64,000 bases of DNA from Cellulosimicrobium funkei (GTDB taxonomy: Bacteria; Actinomycetota; Actinomycetes; Actinomycetales; Cellulomonadaceae), in contig NZ_SOZH01000005.1 of assembly GCF_004519295.1 (NCBI RefSeq), positions 400,487-464,486 on the forward strand, written 5' to 3'. Position 1 is the stretch's first letter, and every line of letters begins with the position of its first letter. Below the pieces are notes generated by a model. It made no database searches and was not told the DNA's origin. It saw nothing but the letters and a program-made list of their open reading frames with translations. Positions 50,958 to 60,129 of the stretch are shown in pieces. The position numbers and the translations under genes are program-made.

Positions 50958-51659
50958 TCAGCCGTCGTCGGTCAGGTCGAGCAGGGGCAGGTCGGCCGCC
51001 GTCACGAGGCGCGACGCCACGGCGTACTCGACGAGGCGCGCGCGGCGGTTCGTCGCGAGCGCGCCGGGCCCGCCGCGCAGGCCCTTGACGCCGATCCGGT
51101 CGAGCTTGTCGCACACGTTGTCGAGCTTGCGGTTGAAGCGCGTCGTCGCCCAGCCGAGCCGGGCCGCCGCCGCGGCGGACGACGGGATCTCCGACAGGCC
51201 CGTGCCGTCGCGCCGCAGCATCGGCTCGGCGAGCGCCACGATGAGCTGCTTCTGGCTCGTCGTGAACGTGATCATGCCGATCGTCGTCGCGCCGCCCGCC
51301 TCCGGGTCCTCCGAGCGGATCTCCTGGTAGGGCGCGCCGCGCAGCTGCGCGGTGATCTCGTACGTCGTCGGCCCCGCGGTGAACACGATCGACGTCGTCG
51401 GGAAGACGATCGGCAGGCGGTTGCCCGGGGAGAGCCACGACTGGACGCCGCCGCCGGAGTCGCACACCGTCGCGGAGATGAGCGACCCCACGTTGGCGAG
51501 CCACCAGATGCCGCCCTCGTGCGCGATGCGCAGGAAGCGCCGGTGCAGGTACGGGTTGTCCTCGATCGCGAGGTCCCCGTCGCGCCCGATGTCGAACGGG
51601 TCGCCGTCGGTGGACGGGCGGAACCACTCGCCGCAGAACTCGACCGCCAGCTCGCTCAT
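50958..51659 (-). CDS. FHA domain protein with C-terminal winged-helix-like region
   Basis: A 233-residue protein. The N-terminal FHA-type domain is seen in DPFDIGRDGDLAIEDNPYLH followed by RRFLRI and a WWLANVGS segment. The C-terminal ~100 residues contain TFTTSQKQLIVALAEPMLRR and SAAAAARLGWATTRFNRKLD, which look like a winged helix-turn-helix. A phosphothreonine-reading transcription factor or scaffold is possible. Its ATG overlaps the kinase stop (ATGA), so it is probably a direct partner. Confidence 0.82.
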   Translation of the reverse strand: MSELAVEFCGEWFRPSTDGDPFDIGRDGDLAIEDNPYLHRRFLRIAHEGGIWWLANVGSLISATVCDSGGGVQSWLSPGNRLPIVFPTTSIVFTAGPTTYEITAQLRGAPYQEIRSEDPEAGGATTIGMITFTTSQKQLIVALAEPMLRRDGTGLSEIPSSAAAAARLGWATTRFNRKLDNVCDKLDRIGVKGLRGGPGALATNRRARLVEYAVASRLVTAADLPLLDLTDDG

Positions 51660-53449
51660 GCCGCCTCCCCCGTGACGCAAGCCTTCTGCGGCGAGGCCGA
51701 GACCTTGCCGTCCCGGTCGACGATGACCTCGACGCAGACCTGCTCGCCGGGCTTGGCCCGGAGCTCGACCGACGTCTTGTCGAAGTTCTCCTTGAACGGC
51801 GTCTCCTCGATCGGGTCGATCTTGCGCCACCAGAAGGAGTCGTCCTCGAGCGCCTTGTCCGAGTCGTAGGCCCACGTGAACGTCGCGACCTCGCGCGCCG
51901 GGTCGTAGGTGCCGACGAGGTCGTTCACCGGGGGCACGAGGTCGCCGAGGTTGTCGGACGGGACGAAGTCGTCGTCGGGCGCGGCCGAGCTCTCGCCGCC
52001 CGCGGTGGTCTCCGTGTCGTCCGGCGTCGCGTCGGGCCGCAGGAGGAAGAAGCCCCCGACGGCGACCGCGACGCCGACGACGCCCGCGACCGTCGCCCAG
52101 AGCGCACCGCGGCCGGAGCGCTGCTCCTGCGGGGACGCGTCGTCGGGCGCCTGGTCCGGCCCGGCGGTCCGGTGCACGGTGTCCTCGACGGGCGGGGTCC
52201 CCCAGCCACCGGGACGCCGCGGGCCGGGGTACAGCCGCGAGGGGTCCGTGAGCTCCGCGACGGGCGCGCCGCCCTGCCCGACGGCGGTCGTCGGCACCGT
52301 GCCGGACGTCCCCGCCGAGGGCCCCTGGTCCCACGCGGCGGGCGCGTACGGCACCTGGGGGCGGTACGGCGCCGGCTGCCCGGGCGCGGTGCCCGGGGCG
52401 ACGGTCTGCCCGGGCCACGCACCGGGCGGGGCGGTGTGCAGCGGGGTCGTCGGCTGCGTCGGGCGGCCGGGTGCCACGGGCCCCGCGGACGTCCCGGTCC
52501 CGGACGGGTCGATCGAGACGACCTGGCGCAGGCGCGTCCCGGCGTCGTCGTCCGGCTCCTCCTCCTGGACGTGGCCCGAGTCGTCGAGCAGGTCGATCGG
52601 CGTCACCGCGTACGACAGCTCGTTCTGGACCTGCTGGAGGGCGCGCGCGAACGCGAGGACCGTCGGGTAGCGCGACGCCGGGTTCTTCGCCATCGCCGTC
52701 GCGAGCACGCGCTCGAGCGAGGCCGGGACGTCGGTGCGGCCCGTGGGCGGCAGGGGCGAGCCCTCGATGCGCGAGATGAGGTTCGCGCTCGAGTTCGACC
52801 CGCCGGGCACCTCGAACGGCGTGCGCCCGGCGAGCAGGGTGTACGTCGTCGCGGCGAGCGCCCAGACGTCCGTCGCGATGCCGCTGCGCGGGGGCTCCGC
52901 GAACGACTCCGGCGGCGACCACGGGATGGACATGCCCTCGGCGCGCGCCGCGTCGTCGACCGTGGACGAGATGCCGAAGTCCGTGAGCGCGGGGTGCCCG
53001 TACTCGGTGACGAGGATGTTCGCGGGCTTGATGTCGCGGTGCAGGATCCCGGCGCGGTGCGCCGTCTCGACGGCACCGGCGATCTGGACGGCCGTGCGCA
53101 GCGCCTCGGCGACGGGGAGCCGCTCGGTGCGGTAGCGCGCGCCGAGGTTGGGCCGCGAGCAGTACTCCATCGCGAGGTACGGGCGGCCGTCGTCCGCGAT
53201 GTCCGCCTCGTACATCGTGACGATCGACGGGTGCGTCGAGAGCGTCGCCATGAGGTCGGCCTCGGCGTCGAACGCCGCGCGCTGCGAGTGGCTCGACCAC
53301 TCGTGCAGCAGCACCTTCACCGCGACGCGGCGGCGCGGGCGCTGCTGCTGGTACAGGAAGACGTCCGAGAACCCGCCCGAACCGATGAGCGAGACGTACT
53401 CGAAGCCGCGGATCTCCGGTGGAGGGGACGGTGCGCGCTTGCTGCTCAC
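51656..53449 (-). CDS. Membrane Ser/Thr protein kinase (PknB-like)
   Basis: A 597-residue kinase. The N-lobe has the Gly-loop IGSGGFSDVFLY and VAVKVLLHE; the catalytic loop is LHRDIKPANILV, with DFGISS and the P+1 region WSPPESF. A ~140-residue Pro/Gly/Thr linker follows, then one membrane helix (ALWATVAGVVGVAVAVGGFF) and an extracytoplasmic domain of ~130 residues with two Cys near the end. It should phosphorylate Thr residues read by the FHA proteins of this locus. The GTG at 53449 overlaps the upstream FHA gene. Confidence 0.95.
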   Translation of the reverse strand: MSSKRAPSPPPEIRGFEYVSLIGSGGFSDVFLYQQQRPRRRVAVKVLLHEWSSHSQRAAFDAEADLMATLSTHPSIVTMYEADIADDGRPYLAMEYCSRPNLGARYRTERLPVAEALRTAVQIAGAVETAHRAGILHRDIKPANILVTEYGHPALTDFGISSTVDDAARAEGMSIPWSPPESFAEPPRSGIATDVWALAATTYTLLAGRTPFEVPGGSNSSANLISRIEGSPLPPTGRTDVPASLERVLATAMAKNPASRYPTVLAFARALQQVQNELSYAVTPIDLLDDSGHVQEEEPDDDAGTRLRQVVSIDPSGTGTSAGPVAPGRPTQPTTPLHTAPPGAWPGQTVAPGTAPGQPAPYRPQVPYAPAAWDQGPSAGTSGTVPTTAVGQGGAPVAELTDPSRLYPGPRRPGGWGTPPVEDTVHRTAGPDQAPDDASPQEQRSGRGALWATVAGVVGVAVAVGGFFLLRPDATPDDTETTAGGESSAAPDDDFVPSDNLGDLVPPVNDLVGTYDPAREVATFTWAYDSDKALEDDSFWWRKIDPIEETPFKENFDKTSVELRAKPGEQVCVEVIVDRDGKVSASPQKACVTGEAA

Positions 53450-55155
53450 CGGATCCCCTCGAAGCGCAGGGTCACGCCGTCGCCCAGGTCGGCGACGTCG
53501 CCGTCCACCACGAGGACCGGCTCGGACGGGTGCAGGCGCCGCGGCGGCTGGCCGCCGCGCAGGAGCGTGGTCCCGTTCGTCGTCGCCATGTCGCTCACGA
53601 GCACGTGCCAGCCCTCGAGCGTGATCTCCAGGTGCGAGCGCGAGATGTCCTGCTGCGGGCTCGGCACCGTGACGAGGCGCGGGAGCTCCGCGGCCTGCGT
53701 GCGCGGCGAGCGCGGGCGACGGCCCACGACGACGGGCCGGTCGAGCTCGAGCGTCTGCCCCGTGGAGACCACGACCCGGCCGAGCGGCGGGCGCACGGCG
53801 AGCTCGGCGTCGCCGTCGAGCGGCGCGTCGCACACGGCGCACGTGTCGCGCGACGGCGGGTTCGCGTGCCCCTCGGGGCACGTGCGCGCGAGGATCTGCT
53901 GCTGCCCCGGTGCGGGCGGCGGGCTGAAGGACGGGACCGGGGGCGGCACGGGCGCGTCCTCGACCGCCGGCTCCTGGGCCGCCGCGCGCAGGTCCGCGAT
54001 CGCCGACGACAGCACGGTGTGGCCGTCGTGGTCGAGCCCGGCGACGGGCGCGGGCTCGTCGTCGGGCGTGACGGTCGCCGCCCGGTGCGCGGCGGCGGGC
54101 GTGGCGCCCGTCCACTCGCGCGGGACGCCCGCGATGAGGCCGTCCGGCGCGGGCGGCGGGGCGGGCACGGGCGCCTCGTCCGCCGGCGGGGCGGGGACGG
54201 CCGGGACGGGCGGCGCGGGCGGCACCGTGGCCGACGGCGCGGGCTCGTCGGCCTCGTCCGTCTCCTCGTCCTCCGCGGAGCGGACCGCGGCGTCCTCGAC
54301 GGTCCGCAGGATGGTGGAGCCCCACAGGTGGGCGTAGTCGTCGTCCTCCTCCGGCGGCGCCTCGGAGACCGGCGCAGCCGGCTCCGCGACGAGCGGCGGC
54401 TCGACGGCGTCGGGCTGCGGCGCGATCGTCTCCTCCGGGAGCCGGAGCGTCGCCCCGAGACCGCCGAGGGCCGTGGTCGCCGACGGCGCCGCGGGAGCCG
54501 CGGCGAGCGTCGCGGTCTCCGCGGCGGCGTGGCGCGCACCCGGACCGGGCTGCGGGCCTCGGTCGTCGGCGGCGCTCGTCCCCGTGGCGGCGAGCCGGTC
54601 GTCGTCCGGCCCGGGGTCGGAGCCGAGGTCCTCGCCTCCCGACGCGACGGGCTGCTCGGGGCGCTCGGGGCGCTCGACGAGCGGCCACGCGACCGCGGCC
54701 GCGAGCACCACGCCCGACTCGACCGGCACGGAGAGCGCATCCCCGAGGAGCGGCCCGCCGGGCGGTGCGGGCTCGACGGGCACCACGCCCGCGTCCGCCT
54801 GGACGAGCAGCTCGACGACGTCGTCCAGCACCCGCTCCGACCAGGTGGTGACGCCCTCGCCCTCGACCTGGACGCGCTCGCCGCCGTCGAGCTCGAGCGT
54901 GACGGAGAGGCGGCCGCGCGCGGCCACGTGGACGCGGCGGCCGGTGACGACCGCGACGACGAACGGCGGCACGGTGCGCAGGCTCGAGCCGAACGCACCC
55001 GTGAGGACCTGGAGGACCTCCACGACGCCGGCGTCGGTGCCGAGCTGGTCCCACACCTGCTCGACGAGCGAGGGCTCCACCGGTGCGGGCAGCACGACGA
55101 CCGCGCCGCCGCGCACCACGGTGCGTGCCGTTCCGGTGACGTAGCGCAGCGTCAC
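53446..55155 (-). CDS. FHA protein with zinc-ribbon-like segment
   Basis: A 569-residue soluble protein. The N-terminal ~150 residues are a beta-rich domain of unknown type; a long Ala/Pro/Glu linker follows. A short CPEGHANPPSRDTCAVC element resembles a zinc ribbon. The C-terminal FHA domain shows VVVGRRPRSP, DISRSHLEI and TTNGTTLLR. It is probably a target or adaptor of the neighbouring kinase. The start is the GTG overlapping the phosphatase stop (GTGA). Confidence 0.88.
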   Translation of the reverse strand: MTLRYVTGTARTVVRGGAVVVLPAPVEPSLVEQVWDQLGTDAGVVEVLQVLTGAFGSSLRTVPPFVVAVVTGRRVHVAARGRLSVTLELDGGERVQVEGEGVTTWSERVLDDVVELLVQADAGVVPVEPAPPGGPLLGDALSVPVESGVVLAAAVAWPLVERPERPEQPVASGGEDLGSDPGPDDDRLAATGTSAADDRGPQPGPGARHAAAETATLAAAPAAPSATTALGGLGATLRLPEETIAPQPDAVEPPLVAEPAAPVSEAPPEEDDDYAHLWGSTILRTVEDAAVRSAEDEETDEADEPAPSATVPPAPPVPAVPAPPADEAPVPAPPPAPDGLIAGVPREWTGATPAAAHRAATVTPDDEPAPVAGLDHDGHTVLSSAIADLRAAAQEPAVEDAPVPPPVPSFSPPPAPGQQQILARTCPEGHANPPSRDTCAVCDAPLDGDAELAVRPPLGRVVVSTGQTLELDRPVVVGRRPRSPRTQAAELPRLVTVPSPQQDISRSHLEITLEGWHVLVSDMATTNGTTLLRGGQPPRRLHPSEPVLVVDGDVADLGDGVTLRFEGIR

Positions 55156-56009
55156 GTCAGACCCCCGATCTGCAGACGAACATCCCTGGGCAGCGTGTCC
55201 TCGTCGACGACCGGACCCGGCGCCGCCACCTGGTCCCGCGGCGTCGTGCTCCCGCCGCTCGTGTCGTCGGACACGCCCGTCGCGTCGACGACGACGACTG
55301 TGATGTTATCCCGGCCACCGGCGGCGATGGCCTCGTGGACCAGCCGCTCGGCCGCGGCCTGCGGGTCCGGCGTGGCGAGCAGGACCTCCGCGATCCGCTC
55401 GTCGGACAGCTCGCCGGTGAGGCCGTCGGAGCAGACGAGCACGCGGTCGTGCCGCTCGATGGGCAGGTACCAGAAGTCGGCCTGCGGGGCGTTGCGCGAG
55501 CCGAGCGCACGCGTGACGACGTGGCGCCGCGGGTGCGTGAGCGCCTCGGTCGGGGTGAGGAGACCGGCGTCGACCATCTCCTGCACCTCGGAGTGGTCGA
55601 CGCTCACCTGCTCCAGGCGTCCGCCCGCCAGGTGGTAGGTGCGCGAGTCGCCGACGTTCACGACGAGCCAGTACGGGTTGCCGTCCTGCTCGGAGACGAC
55701 GACGCCCGTGACGGTCGTGCCGGCGCCGCGGCCCGGCTCGGTGACGATCGCCTGCACGTTCTCCTGCGCGACCGCGATCCGGGTCCGCACCTCCTCGGGC
55801 GTGACGACCTCGAGGTCGGCGAGCGGGCGCAGGGCCTCGACGGCGGTCGCGCTCGCGACCTCGCCCGCCTCGTGCCCGCCCATGCCGTCGGCGACGAAGA
55901 AGACGGAGCGCGCGGCGAGGAAGCGGTCCTCGTTGAGGAGGCGGCGGGCGCCGCGGTGCGACGCCGCGCCCCAGGCCAGGTGCACCTCGGCGGGCTGGTC
56001 GGTGGTCAC
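55152..56009 (-). CDS. PP2C-family Ser/Thr phosphatase (PstP-like)
   Basis: A 285-residue metal-dependent phosphatase that should reverse phosphorylation by the kinase of this locus. Motifs are in order: RRLLNEDRF, FFVADGMGGHEAGEVAS (metal-binding Asp-Gly), VNVGDSRTYHL, LVCSDGLTGELSDE and GGRDNITVVVVDA. No membrane helix is present, unlike mycobacterial PstP. Both ends overlap their neighbours by GTGA. Confidence 0.96.
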   Translation of the reverse strand: MTTDQPAEVHLAWGAASHRGARRLLNEDRFLAARSVFFVADGMGGHEAGEVASATAVEALRPLADLEVVTPEEVRTRIAVAQENVQAIVTEPGRGAGTTVTGVVVSEQDGNPYWLVVNVGDSRTYHLAGGRLEQVSVDHSEVQEMVDAGLLTPTEALTHPRRHVVTRALGSRNAPQADFWYLPIERHDRVLVCSDGLTGELSDERIAEVLLATPDPQAAAERLVHEAIAAGGRDNITVVVVDATGVSDDTSGGSTTPRDQVAAPGPVVDEDTLPRDVRLQIGGLT

Positions 56010-57631
56010 GAGACTCCCGGGTGGACGACGAGGCGACGGTCGCCCACGTGGATGGTCGCGCCGACGGGGACGCGCACGCGCGTCCCCGGCTCGGCGACGC
56101 GGGGCGGGGCTCCGGGCACCGACACGACGGTGCCGTTCGTCGAGCCGCGGTCGGTGAGCCACAGGCCGCTCGGGTCGACGCGCAGCTCGGCGTGCGTCTT
56201 GGAGACGGAGCGCGTCGGGTCGTCGAGGGCGACGAGGGTCCAGGGTCCGTCGTCGGGCGCCTGGGGGTTGCGGCCCACGAGGGTCGGGCGGTCGACGGTG
56301 CGCCGCTCCCCCGACTCGAGCTCGATGACGACGGCCACGTCGGGCGCGGGCTCCATCGCGCGCACGTCGCGCGCGGACATCCGGGTGCTGTCCCACTCGG
56401 GCTCGGCGGCCTCGGGGCCCGCCGGCGGGGCGGCAGGCCGCGCAGCAGCCGCCGGGGCGGGCGTCGGCACGGGCGCAGGCGCCGGCACCGCGGCCGGCGG
56501 GGGCGCGGCGGGCGGCGGGGCGGACGCTCCGCTCCCGACGCCGGGGACGCCCGTGATGAGACCGCCCTCGGTGGGCGCGGGCGCTGGCGTGGACGGGAAG
56601 GCCCAGGGGTCCGGCACGGGCGCGGCCGGCACCGCCCCGGACGCCTCGCCCGGGCGGGCCGACGAGGCGGGAGACGGCGGCGGCGCGAACGACGCGGCGG
56701 GGGTCACGGCCGACGGCGCGGGCGGGCGCCCGACGTCGGGCGCCGGGTACGGCGCCGGCTGGCCGCCCGGGGCGGCGAGGTACGCGCCGGGGGCGGTCGG
56801 GGCGCCGTACGCCCCGGCGGGGCCGCCCGCCACGAGCGAGGCGACGCCGTCGTACCCCGAGGACGTGGGGGCGACGCCGCGCACGTCGAGCACGAGCGAC
56901 CGGCCCGCCTTGTCGTGCCAGCCCTGCGACCGGCCGGTGGAGTCGAAGCGCGGGCTGAGCAGCACGACGAGGATCCCGCCCAGCGGCACGACGCCCACGA
57001 TGATCCAGCGCAGCGCCGCGCGCCCGAACCCGACCGGCCCGCGCGTGCCCGCGTCCACCGTGCGGATGCCGGTCGCGAGGTTGCCGAGCGTCTTGCCCGT
57101 CGACCCCTCCCAGAACCAGACGCCGACCCACCACGCGAGCGCGAGCACCGCGGCCACGACGTAGACCACGAGGATCTTGCCGAGCAGCGCGGCGGCCTCC
57201 TCCTGGGTCACCGTCTGCACGCTGCCGAGCGGCGCGCCCACGACCGCGAGACCCGCCACGAGGACGACGAGAGCGACGACGACCGGCACCGCCGCGTCCA
57301 CGAGGTATGCGAGGAAGCGGCGGCCGGTCCCGGCGAAGGGCGCGGCGGCGAGGGACGACGGCGACGCCCCGGCCGAGACCGGGACGAAGGCCTTCTGCGT
57401 CGCCGCGTAGACCTCGGGCTCGGTCGTCGTGTCCGGCGCCGAGTGCGCCACGGCGGCGTACGGCAGGTCCGGCCCACCGCGGCCCGCGACGGCCTGGACG
57501 CCGCCGACCGGCCCCGCCGACGGCGCGGCGACGGGCCGGCCCGTCCGCGGGAACGGCTGACCGCACACCGCGCAGAACGCGGCCCCCGGGGACTGCGCGG
57601 ACCCGCAGGCGGGGCACGTCACGTCGCTCAT
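56006..57631 (-). CDS. RDD-FHA membrane protein with zinc ribbon
   Basis: A 541-residue protein. The N-terminus has a zinc ribbon (CPACGSAQSPGAAFCAVCG). An RDD domain follows (RRFLAYLVDAAVPVVVALVV, EGSTGKTLGNLATGIRTVD) with about four helices. A ~170-residue Pro/Ala linker leads to an FHA domain (TLVGRNPQAP, SVSKTHAELRV, RGSTNGT). RDD proteins are poorly understood, sometimes ion transporters. It likely brings a phosphothreonine reader to the membrane. The ATG overlaps the upstream stop. Confidence 0.9.
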   Translation of the reverse strand: MSDVTCPACGSAQSPGAAFCAVCGQPFPRTGRPVAAPSAGPVGGVQAVAGRGGPDLPYAAVAHSAPDTTTEPEVYAATQKAFVPVSAGASPSSLAAAPFAGTGRRFLAYLVDAAVPVVVALVVLVAGLAVVGAPLGSVQTVTQEEAAALLGKILVVYVVAAVLALAWWVGVWFWEGSTGKTLGNLATGIRTVDAGTRGPVGFGRAALRWIIVGVVPLGGILVVLLSPRFDSTGRSQGWHDKAGRSLVLDVRGVAPTSSGYDGVASLVAGGPAGAYGAPTAPGAYLAAPGGQPAPYPAPDVGRPPAPSAVTPAASFAPPPSPASSARPGEASGAVPAAPVPDPWAFPSTPAPAPTEGGLITGVPGVGSGASAPPPAAPPPAAVPAPAPVPTPAPAAAARPAAPPAGPEAAEPEWDSTRMSARDVRAMEPAPDVAVVIELESGERRTVDRPTLVGRNPQAPDDGPWTLVALDDPTRSVSKTHAELRVDPSGLWLTDRGSTNGTVVSVPGAPPRVAEPGTRVRVPVGATIHVGDRRLVVHPGVS

Positions 57632-60129
57632 GACTCGTCTCCCTGTCGTCTCGACGGCCCCGACGACGACCCTGCCGCCGGGGGCACCGCGCCACCCCGC
57701 GCGCCGACGCGGCGGCCGGGCAGCCACCGGCGCAGGCCCGCGGAACCGCCGCCCGCGCGCACGGACCGCAGCGAGAGCGCGGCACGCACCCGGGCGCGAC
57801 GGTTCACGGAGGAGCGTAGCCCTCCGACGACGGAGTCGACGTCCGCCCAGAACGCCTCGATCTCCTGCTCCGTCGGCTCCCCGGTGCCGAAGACGGTCGC
57901 GTCCGCGCGGTGCGCGAGCGGGATCGTCGCCGTCGCGCCGTACGCCTGCGCGAGCACCCCCGCGCCCTCGCGGCGGGTCGAGCCGGCGGGGACAGGCGTC
58001 CCGAGGTCGGTCGCGGTGTCGAGCACCTCGCGCCAGCCGCCGCTCACGCGGTCGACGGGCCGTTCCGCGGTGCGGCGCCGGGCCCGGCGTCGCGCCTTGT
58101 AGGCGAGCACGAGCACGACCGGGAGCGCGAGCAGCGCGAGCGGCACGACCACGGCGACGCCGATGAGGACGGCCTGCCCCCAGTCGAACCCGTCGCTGTC
58201 GGCCTTCTCCTTCTCCTCGTCGTCGATCTTCCCGGCCTCGGCCTCGGCGGGCTCCTCCGGCGGCTCCGGGTCCTCGAGGATCGGGGGCTTGGGCACCTGG
58301 AGGCTCTTCGGCTCCGGCTGGATCTTGTTGTCCTCGTCCGGGATCGCCGTGATCGGCACCCAGCCGTGGCCGACGAACGGCACCTCGGCCCACGCGTGCA
58401 CGTCGGTCCCGGTCGCCGTGTACGGCTCGCCCGGCTCGAGCGGGTTCTTGTCCAGGTCGGGGTAGAAGCCCATCACGACGCGAGCCGGGATGCCGGCCTG
58501 GTTGGCCATGAGCGCGAGCGCGACGGCGAACTGCTCGTCGTCGCCCACCATCTCCTCGTCGGCGAGCAGCGTGTCGATGCGCTCCGCCGAGTGGCCCGGT
58601 CGCGACGGCGGCTGCGTGTCCAGCCCGCTCGAGAAGATGCCGCTCGCGACGAGGCCGTCACGCAGCGCGTAGAGCTGGTCGACGGGCTCGGTCTCCTCGC
58701 CCATGAACTGCGCGGCCTTGCCCGCGAGCGACGCGGGCAGCACGCCCTTCGGCGGTGTGGGGACCTGCACCGACTGGTCGATCGCCCCCGCGCGGAGGTC
58801 GTCCTCGGTGGGCTCGGCCGTGACGAGCGCGTCGAGCGTGTAGGTGTCGCCCGGGCGCAGCCCGGCGGTCGACAGCGCCGTGCCGGTCGTGCCGTTGTAG
58901 TACGTCGTGTCGGCGAGCTCGCGCGCCCGCTCGCCGGTGTAGGTGATGCCCGCGAGCCGGCCGACGTCGGGCACCCACACCCCGGTGTAGTCGCCGACCT
59001 GGACGTCGAGGCGCGTCGGCGTGCCGGGCGCGACCGTCGCGATCTCCTGGCCCGCGCGCGTGTAGACGCCCGAGCCGGGCAGCCCGCTCGAGACGTCGTA
59101 GACGACGCCGTTGTAGGTGTCGAGCGCGGCGAGGCGGACCTTCGCGCCCGGGGGCAGGCCCCGCACGGTGAACAGCTCGTCCTCGCGCATGTCCTTCGCG
59201 TACTTGCGGAACGCCGTGAGCGGGCTGACGTACTGGTGCAGGTCGAGCGGCGGGACGACCGTCTCGCGCAGGACGGTGCGCGGGTCGTCGGGCAGGAGCG
59301 CGGGGGCCGCGAACGCCGCCGCGACGCCCCCGACGACGAGCATCGCCGCGCCCGTGCGCACGCGGTGCCACCACAGGCGCCGCGTCGCGGCGCGGCTCGC
59401 CTCCGTCGTGATCTGGTGCGCGCCGAGCCGCGCGGCGGTGACGCGCCACCCCGCCCAGAGCAGGCCGACGCCGCCGAGCACGAGGCCTTGCGCCACCGGG
59501 TACGCCGCGATGACCGTCCCGAGCAGGATGACCGCCACGAACGCGACGGCCACCGGCACGAGCGCCCACGCGGCACGGCGCGCGCGCCACGCGATCGTGC
59601 CCGCGAGGAGCCCCGTGACGAGCATGAGGAGGTACGGGACGACGGCGAGGTGCGGGAACGAGTGCAGCGGCGGGACGGTCGTGACGAACTCCTTCCAGCC
59701 CGTCACCGCCCCGCGCGCGAGGTCGGCGATCGTCGCGAGCGACGGGAGCACGCCGCCGATCGCGTCGGCGGGCAGGGCGAGCAGACCGCCCAGGAGGAGG
59801 TAGGCGAGGACCGCGACCGGGAGCACGGTGTAGGCCGCCCAGCGCCGCCAGGCCCCGAGCCACGCGACCGCGAGGCCGACGACGGCGCCCCCCGCGGCGG
59901 GGATCAGGTAGCCCGAGGAGCCCCAGACGGGGCCGAACCCGACGACCGTGGCACCGAGGACGAGGACGAGCGCGAGCGCGTCGACGGCGCCGAGCGCCGT
60001 GAGGGCGCGCGGCGTGTCGGCGCCGCGCAGCCGGGTCGTGTTCCGCTGCGACGTGCCGGACGAGGGCGCCGGCGTGCCGACCGGCGTGGCGCGGCGCGAG
60101 CCGCGCGTCGTGGTGCTGGGCGCGCTCAT
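57628..60129 (-). CDS. Transglutaminase-like membrane protein, catalytic Cys missing
   Basis: An 833-residue protein of the DUF3488/transglutaminase-like type. About seven helices lie in the first 280 residues, then an extracytoplasmic region with the transglutaminase-like fold around 520-600, one more helix near 665, and a cytoplasmic tail. The His is present (DVHAWAEV, His578). Where the family has Cys, the sequence reads GDDEQFAVALALMANQAGIP, with Asp near 531, so peptidase or transferase activity is unlikely. Both ends overlap neighbouring genes. Confidence 0.9.
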   Translation of the reverse strand: MSAPSTTTRGSRRATPVGTPAPSSGTSQRNTTRLRGADTPRALTALGAVDALALVLVLGATVVGFGPVWGSSGYLIPAAGGAVVGLAVAWLGAWRRWAAYTVLPVAVLAYLLLGGLLALPADAIGGVLPSLATIADLARGAVTGWKEFVTTVPPLHSFPHLAVVPYLLMLVTGLLAGTIAWRARRAAWALVPVAVAFVAVILLGTVIAAYPVAQGLVLGGVGLLWAGWRVTAARLGAHQITTEASRAATRRLWWHRVRTGAAMLVVGGVAAAFAAPALLPDDPRTVLRETVVPPLDLHQYVSPLTAFRKYAKDMREDELFTVRGLPPGAKVRLAALDTYNGVVYDVSSGLPGSGVYTRAGQEIATVAPGTPTRLDVQVGDYTGVWVPDVGRLAGITYTGERARELADTTYYNGTTGTALSTAGLRPGDTYTLDALVTAEPTEDDLRAGAIDQSVQVPTPPKGVLPASLAGKAAQFMGEETEPVDQLYALRDGLVASGIFSSGLDTQPPSRPGHSAERIDTLLADEEMVGDDEQFAVALALMANQAGIPARVVMGFYPDLDKNPLEPGEPYTATGTDVHAWAEVPFVGHGWVPITAIPDEDNKIQPEPKSLQVPKPPILEDPEPPEEPAEAEAGKIDDEEKEKADSDGFDWGQAVLIGVAVVVPLALLALPVVLVLAYKARRRARRRTAERPVDRVSGGWREVLDTATDLGTPVPAGSTRREGAGVLAQAYGATATIPLAHRADATVFGTGEPTEQEIEAFWADVDSVVGGLRSSVNRRARVRAALSLRSVRAGGGSAGLRRWLPGRRVGARGGAVPPAAGSSSGPSRRQGDES

